A stretch of 6,632 nt of DNA, taken from assembly GCA_024230695.1 (NCBI GenBank), contig JAAERC010001078.1, positions 1 to 6,632 of the forward strand, written 5' to 3'. Position numbers and translations under genes: made by a program. The stretch's first letter is position 1. The number at the start of each line of letters is the position of its first letter. Source of the DNA: Candidatus Zixiibacteriota bacterium. GTDB taxonomy: Bacteria; Zixibacteria; MSB-5A5; GN15; PGXB01. This document shows, one piece after another, positions 1 to 5,311 of the stretch. The notes below the pieces were generated by a model. The model was not told where the DNA came from. It searched no databases and saw only the letters and a list, made by a program, of their open reading frames with translations.

Positions 1-36
1 GGTTCTATTAAAAACAGATATTATCGAATAAAATAC

Positions 37-66
37 TTGCTTGAGAAACATCTGATTCCATATCTT
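37..66 (+). promoter_or_regulatory. Weak sigma70-like promoter candidate for the three-gene operon
   Basis: TTGCTT at 37-42 (three or four matches to TTGACA) is followed after 18 bp by TATCTT at 61-66 (four matches to TATAAT). It is the best -35/-10 pair I can find upstream of the operon. It overlaps the left arm of the inverted repeat at 55-94, so a protein bound to that repeat would cover the -10. In AT-rich DNA such pairs occur by chance, so confidence is low. Confidence 0.25.
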
Positions 67-94
67 TAATTAATACCGTAATTAAATATGGAAT
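55..94. repeat. Inverted repeat (imperfect hairpin) upstream of the kinase-like gene
   Basis: The outer arms ATTCCATAT (55-63) and ATATGGAAT (86-94) are perfectly complementary over 9 bp. The inner arms TTAATTA (66-72) and TAATTAA (79-85) add 7 bp, leaving a 2-nt bulge (64-65) and a 6-nt loop (73-78). It ends 43 bp before the ATG at 138. No T-tract follows, so it is not a standard terminator. It could be an operator for a dimeric regulator or an RNA structure in the leader. Confidence 0.55.
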
Positions 95-137
95 AGGTCC
101 GTGTAATAAGTATAAAAGTAAATATGTTTTTAGATAA

Positions 138-1118
138 ATGAGTAACCAGGATAAAATTGCATCGCGGATTCAGGAAATAACCGGATGGAAATACGCTCCC
201 CGAGTTGAAATAGTAACTGACACTACCGAGTGGGACAGAATAATTCGGGGAAATGTTTTTCGTTTGAATAGTCAGGATTTTGTTGTGGCCGGTAATCAAT
301 ATGAAAGACGGTTTGGTATCAGTGATCAACCCAAACATTGGGTATTTGATGTTTATGATTTGAAAACCGGGGAACAGAAAATTATTAAAACGGTGTTTCA
401 CGAAGAATTTAATGTCCATATCGGTCTGTTTAAGATCCATTGTTTTCGAAGTCCCGAAAAGGAAGGTGATGTTCTCGATCTGGTCCGTGATGATTTACGT
501 TTTATGCAGGGTTATACCACTTTGGATGACAAAAAAAACAAAGTCCGGGTGATAGATTATATAAAAGGCGAATCATTTTTTAATTATGTGGTTGGATTAA
601 AAAAGGATCATCGGCAATATTTCGAACAGGATCTACCACAAATATTATGGAATCTGATCGATTGTATCGAAGCTATTCAATTTTTACATCATCATAAGAC
701 CTGTCATGGTGATATTCGCAACGATCATATATTGATCGACGCTGAAACCGGAAAGTATCGTTGGATAGATTTTGATCTGAATCAGTATGTATCGGATTTT
801 GATATTTGGAGTATCGGCAATATTATAAATTATGCTGTCGGTAAAGGAATAACTAATTTTAAAAATATCTTACGGGACGCTGAGATATCTGAAAAGGTTA
901 AAGAAAGTCTGGTGGCAGATGATTCCTCGGCTTTTTATGAATACCGAATTATGAATTTAAAAAAGCTATATCCTTATATCCCGCCAAAACTAAATAATAT
1001 ACTGATGCACTTTACAATTAGACCTAAAGCGTTCTATGAATCAATTGATCAGTTTCTTGGAGATTATTACGAGATGCTCAGGGATGAATTTCCTCAGGGA
1101 AAGCCAAAAGAAAATTAG
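138..1118 (+). CDS. Divergent protein-kinase-fold protein lacking an activation segment
   Basis: Soluble 326-residue protein with no membrane segment. The catalytic core is recognisable: HGDIRNDHIL at 190-199 fits the HxDxxxxN catalytic loop, with Asp192 as the putative base and His197 at the metal-binding Asn position. WIDFDLN at 209-215 corresponds to the DFG region with Asp211, and SDFDIWSIG at 219-227 resembles the helix-F signature DxWSxG of Ser/Thr kinases. Only seven residues separate DFD from that signature, so the activation and P+1 loops are essentially absent. Lys84 (KIIK) with Glu89/Glu90 may be the ATP-anchoring pair, but no clear glycine-rich loop is visible. The start is fixed by an in-frame TAA directly before the ATG (135-137); there is no Shine-Dalgarno site. 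It is first in an operon with a histidine kinase and a response regulator, which suggests a signalling role. The substrate, protein or small molecule, is unknown, and a pseudokinase is possible. Confidence 0.75.
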   Translation: MSNQDKIASRIQEITGWKYAPRVEIVTDTTEWDRIIRGNVFRLNSQDFVVAGNQYERRFGISDQPKHWVFDVYDLKTGEQKIIKTVFHEEFNVHIGLFKIHCFRSPEKEGDVLDLVRDDLRFMQGYTTLDDKKNKVRVIDYIKGESFFNYVVGLKKDHRQYFEQDLPQILWNLIDCIEAIQFLHHHKTCHGDIRNDHILIDAETGKYRWIDFDLNQYVSDFDIWSIGNIINYAVGKGITNFKNILRDAEISEKVKESLVADDSSAFYEYRIMNLKKLYPYIPPKLNNILMHFTIRPKAFYESIDQFLGDYYEMLRDEFPQGKPKEN

Positions 1119-1160
1119 AGGCATGTTTTTTTATATAATACAAATAGAGGGAGTTAAGAA

Positions 1161-2579
1161 ATGAGAACAGTAATAATTGGCGGTGGCAAGGGATGCCGGG
1201 CAATTATTGATCTGGCGCATGGTTCATTTCTGACCGAATTAACTCTTGATATAATCTGTGTGGTTGATTTTGATCCCAATGCTGAGGGTGTGATTTACGC
1301 GCGAAAAAAAGGTATCAAGACCAGCACTGATATGTATGAGACAGTTTTAAAAACTGCTGATATTGAATTAATAATCGAGCTGACCGGCGACGATTCTGTT
1401 CTCGAAGAGATTCAGGGTATGATGAAACGCGGGACAAAACTGATCGATCATACTTTTGCACATATTTTCTGGGATCTGGTAAACGCCCGGAACGAACGAC
1501 AGGATCGACTTCTGGAAATCGCGGCGATTGAGCGTCGCTTTAAAAGTTTTATCAACTCAGCCGATGACTGGATTTCAATAAAAGATATCAAAGGCAAATA
1601 TGTTACTGTAAATCCAGTAGTTGCCAACGCGTTTCATCATAAGGTTGATGATTTTATCGGAAAAACAGTTGATGAAGTCCTGCCAGCTGATCTTGCAAAA
1701 GTGATCAAGATGCATGACAAACAGGTTGTTGAAACGAAACGACATCTCTCCTGGGATGAAATTGTTCTTATTGAAGGTGTCGAGCATCATTTTCAGGCCA
1801 AACGTTTCCCGCTGACAGATCATAAGGGCGAAGTTACCGAGACCTGTACTATTATGCGCGATGTCAGCTCCGAAAAAGAACTACAGGATCAATTGGTGCA
1901 GGCCGGGAAACTGGCGGCGGTCGGTCAGCTTGCCGCCGGAGTAGCGCATGAAATAAACAATCCACTCACCGGCATTCTGGCTTTCGCCGAAGATATGAAA
2001 GACGATTTATCATATGATGACCCGCATTTTGAGGATGTTAAAGTCATTATCCGAGAAACCTTACGGTGCCGAGATATTGTCAAAAACCTGCTCGATTTTG
2101 CCCGTCAGGAAGCACCCAAACTTGAGAATGTCGATCCCAACGATGTGATCGATCAAGCTATGTCACTTATCGCAAAACTTCCACAATTTAGAAATGTTGG
2201 TATTCATAAATATCTCAATTCGAATATCCCACATATATTGGGCGATCCGCAACAACTCCAACAAGTGATTTTAAACCTGATGCTTAACGCGGCAGAGGCG
2301 ATGCACGGAACCGGATCATTGATATTAACCACTGAATATGACCGACGGCATGACCGATGTGCTATTCTTGTTGAGGATGACGGGCCTGGTATTCCGGGGA
2401 ATCTGATAGATAAAATTTTTGAACCATTTTTCTCGACCAAAGGTACCAACGGACTGGGACTTGCGGTCAGCTGGGGAATTGTTGAACGACACCATGGTAC
2501 AATTGAGATAGATATGGCTGATAACGGCGGAGCTATTTTCAGGATTCTCCTACCGGCGACATATATGAAGAAAAAATAA
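1161..2579 (+). CDS. Soluble sensor histidine kinase: Rossmann domain-PAS-HisKA-HATPase
   Basis: 472 residues, no transmembrane helix. Residues 1-110 look like a Rossmann dinucleotide-binding domain: TVIIGGGKGCRA (3-14) is a strand followed by a glycine-rich loop, CVVDFDPNAEG (33-43) is beta-2 with an acidic end, and IELIIELTGD (68-77) and KLIDH (93-97) are further strands, as in NAD(P)-binding dehydrogenases. A PAS domain covers about 124-235. The HisKA H-box is AAGVAHEINNPL (258-269) with His263 as predicted phosphoacceptor. The ATPase has an N-box at 371-381 (Asn376), DDGPGIP at 406-412, an F-box EPFFSTK (421-427) and a G2 box GLGLA (431-435). All catalytic boxes are intact. GAGGGAG at 1147-1153 supports the ATG. 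The partner is surely the response regulator 38 bp downstream. Inference: the Rossmann domain binds NAD(P)(H) or another nucleotide and tunes kinase activity; the ligand is not shown by sequence. Confidence 0.92.
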   Translation: MRTVIIGGGKGCRAIIDLAHGSFLTELTLDIICVVDFDPNAEGVIYARKKGIKTSTDMYETVLKTADIELIIELTGDDSVLEEIQGMMKRGTKLIDHTFAHIFWDLVNARNERQDRLLEIAAIERRFKSFINSADDWISIKDIKGKYVTVNPVVANAFHHKVDDFIGKTVDEVLPADLAKVIKMHDKQVVETKRHLSWDEIVLIEGVEHHFQAKRFPLTDHKGEVTETCTIMRDVSSEKELQDQLVQAGKLAAVGQLAAGVAHEINNPLTGILAFAEDMKDDLSYDDPHFEDVKVIIRETLRCRDIVKNLLDFARQEAPKLENVDPNDVIDQAMSLIAKLPQFRNVGIHKYLNSNIPHILGDPQQLQQVILNLMLNAAEAMHGTGSLILTTEYDRRHDRCAILVEDDGPGIPGNLIDKIFEPFFSTKGTNGLGLAVSWGIVERHHGTIEIDMADNGGAIFRILLPATYMKKK

Positions 2580-2580
2580 T

Positions 2581-2604
2581 GAAAGTGATATAAAATATAC
2601 TTTC
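2581..2604 (+). other. Hairpin between histidine kinase and response regulator genes
   Basis: GAAAGT (2581-2586) pairs with ACTTTC (2599-2604), and ATAT (2588-2591) pairs with ATAT (2595-2598) around an AAA loop, with one G bulged. The stem ends directly against the GGAG Shine-Dalgarno core (2605-2608) of the response regulator gene. No T-tract follows, so it is not a typical terminator. It may affect translation or mRNA stability of the third cistron; AT-rich chance pairing is the alternative. Confidence 0.4.
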
Positions 2605-2617
2605 GGAGATATAAATT

Positions 2618-3388
2618 ATGAGCAAAAAAATAAATATCCTGGTTGTTGATGACGAACAGATAATTCTCGATAGTATTGTAAAATTGTTGCGGCATGATGA
2701 TTATAACGTTATTACTGTACTATCTGTGAATGATGCCTTCGAAGAAATCAAAAAAACAGATATAGGTATTATCCTGACCGATTTGATGATGCCCGAAATC
2801 GACGGTTTGGAATTTATGCAGATAGTCAAAAAAGATAATCCCAAGATACCGGTAATTATGATAACCGGATATGCCACTATTAATACCGCTCTGCAGGCAA
2901 CCCAGTTAGGAGCCTTTGATTATATTGCCAAACCATTTTCTAAAAAAGAGTTTTTAGCCGTAATCAAACGCGCAACAGAATTGGTATTGGGTTATGATGA
3001 AATAACAGATTCAAGCGACGGTCATACTACTCTGATAACCGACACGATCAAAGCTATCGGTGATAATTCGTGGATGATGCTTGAAAAAAGCGGATGTCTT
3101 CGTCTTGGAGTTGAACGTTCATTTTTACGCCCAATTGGAAAAATCCAGTCGATCTATCTCCCGGCTATAGGGGATCAACTTCGCCAGGGTGGAAACTATC
3201 TCCAAATATTCTCAACCGATATGCGGGCTCATACGATTATGTCTCCATTTTCTGGAACTGTCAAAGAGGTTAATAAAAAAGTATTGGATGATCCTAATTC
3301 TGCTTTACAGGATCCGTACGGTGATGGCTGGCTCATCTGCCTGACACCATCCAGCTTCGAAGCCGAACGGAAATTATTGGGTTTGTAA
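2618..3388 (+). CDS. Response regulator: receiver domain fused to a non-lipoylatable GcvH-like domain
   Basis: 256 residues. Residues 5-122 are a complete receiver domain of NtrC type: acidic pair Asp11/Asp12, phosphoacceptor Asp55 in ILTDLMMPEIDG, Thr83 in MITGYA, Tyr102 and Lys105 in AKPF. After a short linker, residues about 147-245 align by eye with glycine-cleavage H protein: SWMMLEKSGCLRLGV (151-165), IYLPAIGDQLRQGG (179-192), SPFSGTVKEVN (209-219) and QDPYGDGWLICLTPS (231-245), the last close to the H-protein signature DPYGxGWLxK. The hairpin that carries the lipoyl lysine (ESVKA in GcvH) reads STDMRA (199-204), with Met202 at the lysine position, so lipoylation is not expected. No DNA-binding or enzymatic output domain is present. 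Inference: phosphorylation by the upstream kinase controls a protein contact made by the H-like domain, perhaps with a lipoate-linked enzyme. GGAG at 2605-2608 supports the start. Confidence 0.93.
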   Translation: MSKKINILVVDDEQIILDSIVKLLRHDDYNVITVLSVNDAFEEIKKTDIGIILTDLMMPEIDGLEFMQIVKKDNPKIPVIMITGYATINTALQATQLGAFDYIAKPFSKKEFLAVIKRATELVLGYDEITDSSDGHTTLITDTIKAIGDNSWMMLEKSGCLRLGVERSFLRPIGKIQSIYLPAIGDQLRQGGNYLQIFSTDMRAHTIMSPFSGTVKEVNKKVLDDPNSALQDPYGDGWLICLTPSSFEAERKLLGL

Positions 3389-3411
3389 TAAATTAGCTAA
3401 ATCAGATTATT
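3389..3411. other. Convergent intergenic gap without a clear terminator
   Basis: Only 23 bp separate the converging stops of the response regulator and the secreted protein gene. It contains the small palindrome TTAGCTAA (3393-3400) but no GC stem with a T-tract on either strand, so transcripts from the two sides may overlap at their 3' ends. Confidence 0.5.
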
Positions 3412-4194
3412 CTATTCAAGACTGCCATCATAAAACTTGTCATATTGAACGGCAACCTCTGCTTCTTCCCACCAAATCGGCGGTGTTGATGGAGGATAAG
3501 TGGGTTCCCAATCACCAATATATATTATATCATCAGAAATCATCTTGAAGTAGAAATAGTGACTTTCTAAACAACCCGCCGGACAATCTCCCCAAGCCTT
3601 TCTTACAAGAAAAGATATATTACCGGTACTATCAACCCAAGGATGTGTAGTTGAACGATCACCCCCAAAATACAAGCCAAAAGATGCATATCTAACTCCG
3701 GGTAATTTTGCATACTCCTCAGCAACCATAAAGTAATTTAATCTTCCTTCAAAAAATATACTAACATGAAACATATTAATATCACCATAAGAGTAATCAT
3801 TCGTATCTAATTTTATAAACCGATAATATGAATTAAGCGAATCCCAGGCATTATATTTTCCTGCACGAATTAACTCTATGGCAGAAGTATCCAGACCTAT
3901 TGATACACCATTAGCATCAAACGGAAATCTAAATTGGATATTAACTTCAGGAATAGAATCGGAGTATTTTTCTCTTAACAGGCTAAATCCGCCTAAAACC
4001 TTTTCATATAAATCTTGCGGAGCTACTATTTTGTTTGACAGCCACAAGGCGGCTAATTCCGCCTCTTCGTTTTCTCTTGGTGTTCTATCTAATTCTTGTT
4101 CAAGATCATAAGAAACTACATTCTCACCGAAAGATGGAATCACAAATAACAATAGTAATAAAATTAAGGCGACTGATTTCGCAACAAATTTCAT
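3412..4194 (-). CDS. Sec-exported protein of unknown function, paralogue of the neighbouring lipoprotein
   Basis: 260 residues from the chosen ATG at 4194, which has a full AGGAGG five bases upstream. An ATG nine codons earlier (4221) lies upstream of the predicted transcription start and has no ribosome site, so I reject it. Residues 1-23 are a signal peptide: Lys2/Lys6, a hydrophobic core ALILLLLLFVI, and a likely signal peptidase I cut after SFG. No lipobox Cys is present. The mature part shares many blocks with the gene at 4408-5202: TPREN, QDLYEKVL, WDSLNS, EGRLN, KLPGV, PWVD, WGDCPxGC and YIGDWE. Cys204 and Cys208 in WGDCPAGC, followed by His212, could form a disulfide or a metal site. 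I do not recognise the family. It has its own promoter at 4212-4239 and converges on the signalling operon. Confidence 0.85.
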   Translation of the reverse strand: MKFVAKSVALILLLLLFVIPSFGENVVSYDLEQELDRTPRENEEAELAALWLSNKIVAPQDLYEKVLGGFSLLREKYSDSIPEVNIQFRFPFDANGVSIGLDTSAIELIRAGKYNAWDSLNSYYRFIKLDTNDYSYGDINMFHVSIFFEGRLNYFMVAEEYAKLPGVRYASFGLYFGGDRSTTHPWVDSTGNISFLVRKAWGDCPAGCLESHYFYFKMISDDIIYIGDWEPTYPPSTPPIWWEEAEVAVQYDKFYDGSLE

Positions 4195-4199
4195 ACTTG

Positions 4200-4205
4200 C
4201 CTCCT
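4200..4205 (-). promoter_or_regulatory. Strong Shine-Dalgarno that decides the start of the secreted protein gene
   Basis: AGGAGG reads from 4205 to 4200 on the minus strand, five bases before the ATG at 4194. It sits inside the longer open frame that begins at 4221, so it argues for the internal ATG, which also gives a standard signal peptide. Confidence 0.85.
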
Positions 4206-4211
4206 GAATAT

Positions 4212-4239
4212 AATATAGCAACTATGATATATTTGTCAA
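4212..4239 (-). promoter_or_regulatory. Sigma70-type promoter of the secreted protein gene
   Basis: On the minus strand a perfect TTGACA (4239-4234) is followed after 16 bp by TATATT (4217-4212), five of six matches to TATAAT. The start site would be near 4205, essentially at the Shine-Dalgarno sequence, which gives a leader of only about 11 nt. Confidence 0.65.
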
Positions 4240-4284
4240 TAAAAGATATTAATTATGCTGGGCGGGGTTCATGTAATCATGTAG

Positions 4285-4308
4285 GGCGGGAGTCCCCGAA
4301 CTCCCGCC
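4285..4308. repeat. Perfect hairpin 1 (9-bp arms, 6-nt loop)
   Basis: The arms GGCGGGAGT and ACTCCCGCC are exact reverse complements and almost entirely G+C in an AT-rich setting, so this is the most stable predicted structure in the window. It is followed by AGATTT on the plus strand and TACATGATT on the minus strand, so there is no classical terminator tail. Confidence 0.85.
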
Positions 4309-4334
4309 AGATTTCAGCAAACACTTATATCGTG

Positions 4335-4358
4335 CCGTCAGGAACCCTTTCCTGACGG
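4335..4358. repeat. Perfect hairpin 2 (10-bp arms, 4-nt loop)
   Basis: CCGTCAGGAA and TTCCTGACGG are exact reverse complements around CCCT. Read on the minus strand it lies 50 bp after the stop of the lipoprotein gene and could act as an imperfect terminator or RNA-protecting stem, although no U-run follows. Confidence 0.85.
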
Positions 4359-4407
4359 AATCTTGTGTGTCATTCTGCCGAATCGCCACACCCAGCCTGC
4401 TTTTATC

Positions 4408-5202
4408 TCATTTCCCGCCAGTCGCAAAAGACCAATATGCATCACGAGCCACCTTTGCCTCATCCCACCAATAAGGCGGTGTTGGCGAATGAGTCGTTTC
4501 CCAATCACCAATATATTCTATATCACCCTCTTGCATTTTAAAGTAATAATAATGACTCAATGCACAGCCCGACGGACAATCTCCCCAAGCATATCGAACC
4601 AGAAAGGTAAGGTTACCCATGTTATCAACCCAAGGATAAGTACAGGACCAATCACCCACGGAACCACCTGCGCTTGCCCAAATCACACCCGGTAACTTTT
4701 CATACATTTCAGCTATTATAAAAGTATTTAGTCGACCCTCATATTTTATATAAACATAAAAAGGTCCCCATAAGTTTGAAACAGTATCAAGACTGATACA
4801 ATTATAAAAACTATTTAACGAATCCCATACTTTATATTCACCAGCACGAATTGCTATTACAGCTGAATCCGACATCCCCATTGAAAAGCCATGTGGACTG
4901 AAGGCCAAACGGAATGGAATATTTACGTGAGAAATTGAGTCCGAAAACTTCTCCCTTAAACGAGTAAATCCGTCCAACACCTTTTCATATAAATCCTGCG
5001 AGGCAACAATCTCACTCGAAATATACAAAGCACCCTCTTCGGCCTCAGCATTTTCTCTTGGTGTTAAATCAAGTGGATCAATTTCCTCGATTGGCGTACT
5101 ATTTCCCGGATCATTTGTTGCCGGATTTCGATTTCCACAGGCAATTGATAGTAGAACAATCAATAATAACAACAACTTAGATAAATAATTAATTTGACAC
5201 AT
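4408..5202 (-). CDS. Predicted lipoprotein of unknown function, paralogue of the neighbouring secreted protein
   Basis: 264 residues. The N-terminus is a lipoprotein signal: Lys9, hydrophobic LLLLLIVLLSIA (10-21), then Cys22 followed by Gly-Asn. The lipobox LSIAC is acceptable but not canonical, since Ser is at -3. A low-complexity Asn/Pro/Glu linker (24-46) follows, typical of lipoprotein tethers. From TPREN (47-51) on, the protein matches its neighbour at 3412-4194 block by block, including WGDCPSGC (206-213, Cys209/Cys213) with His217 and YIGDWE (230-235). Near the 3' end the two genes share exact DNA runs of 17 and 19 bases, consistent with a fairly recent tandem duplication. A GGAGGAGA-type ribosome site (5211-5220) and a good promoter (5264-5292) precede it. 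The family is not recognised; the location is probably the periplasmic face of a membrane or the cell surface. Confidence 0.87.
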   Translation of the reverse strand: MCQINYLSKLLLLLIVLLSIACGNRNPATNDPGNSTPIEEIDPLDLTPRENAEAEEGALYISSEIVASQDLYEKVLDGFTRLREKFSDSISHVNIPFRLAFSPHGFSMGMSDSAVIAIRAGEYKVWDSLNSFYNCISLDTVSNLWGPFYVYIKYEGRLNTFIIAEMYEKLPGVIWASAGGSVGDWSCTYPWVDNMGNLTFLVRYAWGDCPSGCALSHYYYFKMQEGDIEYIGDWETTHSPTPPYWWDEAKVARDAYWSFATGGK

Positions 5203-5203
5203 A

Positions 5204-5228
5204 AGATTTCTCTCCTCCTCTTAAATCT
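5204..5228 (-). promoter_or_regulatory. Shine-Dalgarno presented in a possible hairpin loop
   Basis: On the minus strand AGATTT (5228-5223) and AAATCT (5209-5204) are complementary 6-bp arms enclosing a 13-nt purine loop that holds the GAGGAGGAGA ribosome site. The ATG follows one base after the second arm region. The stem is short and AT-rich, so it may simply be chance, but the ribosome site itself is strong. Confidence 0.45.
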
Positions 5229-5263
5229 AAAGACGAGCGAAAGCAAATAACGTTTAATAACTA

Positions 5264-5292
5264 ATTATAAATAATAAATACTAATATATCAA
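5264..5292 (-). promoter_or_regulatory. Sigma70-type promoter of the lipoprotein gene
   Basis: On the minus strand TTGATA (5292-5287, five of six matches) is followed after exactly 17 bp by a perfect TATAAT (5269-5264). The predicted start near 5257 gives a leader of about 55 nt before the ATG at 5202. It begins 19 bp after the stop of the hydrolase-glycosylase gene, so the lipoprotein gene need not depend on read-through. Confidence 0.7.
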
Positions 5293-5311
5293 TATAAGCA
5301 AACAATTAATT

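Larger units (their letters stand above)
1..137 (+). other. Leader region upstream of the signalling operon, with possible tail of an upstream gene
   Basis: This AT-rich stretch precedes the first gene of the operon. Two frames are open from the window edge. One ends at a TAA at 67-69 and encodes a 22-residue basic tail ending HLIPYL. Another ends at TAA 29-31. Either could be the C-terminus of an upstream gene, but stretches this short arise by chance. The rest holds a long inverted repeat at 55-94, a weak promoter candidate at 37-66, and a five-codon mini-ORF (MFLDK, 124-141) whose TGA overlaps the ATG of the next gene. Confidence 0.35.
4260..4358. repeat. GC-rich double-hairpin intergenic element
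   Basis: This stretch is much richer in G+C than its surroundings and lies between the two paralogous genes. Hairpin one has 9-bp arms GGCGGGAGT (4285-4293) and ACTCCCGCC (4300-4308) with a CCCCGA loop. Hairpin two has 10-bp arms CCGTCAGGAA (4335-4344) and TTCCTGACGG (4349-4358) with a CCCT loop. A partial copy of the first arm, GGGCGGG, lies at 4260-4266. Neither stem is followed by a T-tract on either strand. It resembles REP-like or MITE-like dispersed repeats; it may also help end transcription of the lipoprotein gene, whose stop is 50 bp away on the minus strand. Confidence 0.7.

Noticed and set aside
66..440. Minus-strand open frame opposite the kinase-like gene
   Set aside because: It overlaps the operon leader and the N-terminal half of a better supported gene; no motif or ribosome site.
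1134..1139. Perfect TATAAT between the kinase-like gene and the histidine kinase gene
   Set aside because: No acceptable -35 lies 16-18 bp upstream (AAAATT there), and the gap is short, so an internal promoter is not supported.
2204..2695. Open frame of 163 codons on the minus strand
   Set aside because: It lies opposite the highly conserved ATPase domain of the histidine kinase and the start of the regulator; its product is low in recognisable motifs and has no ribosome site. It is a shadow frame.
2618..3388. Annotating the third operon gene as a glycine-cleavage H protein (gcvH)
   Set aside because: The lipoyl lysine is missing and a full receiver domain precedes the fold, so it cannot act as an H-protein carrier in glycine cleavage.
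4195..4221. Upstream ATG at 4221 as start of the secreted protein
   Set aside because: It adds MLYYIQEAS before a complete signal peptide, has no ribosome site and precedes the predicted transcription start; the ATG at 4194 has AGGAGG at ideal distance.
4285..4358. The two hairpins as Rho-independent terminators, CRISPR repeats or IS ends
   Set aside because: No T-tract follows either stem on either strand, the two stems differ in sequence so they are not array repeats, and no transposase or target duplication is visible.
4035..4695. Two plus-strand open frames (about 106 and 110 codons) across the double-hairpin element
   Set aside because: They run antisense to both secreted-protein genes and through the perfect hairpins; composition is not protein-like and there is no ribosome site.
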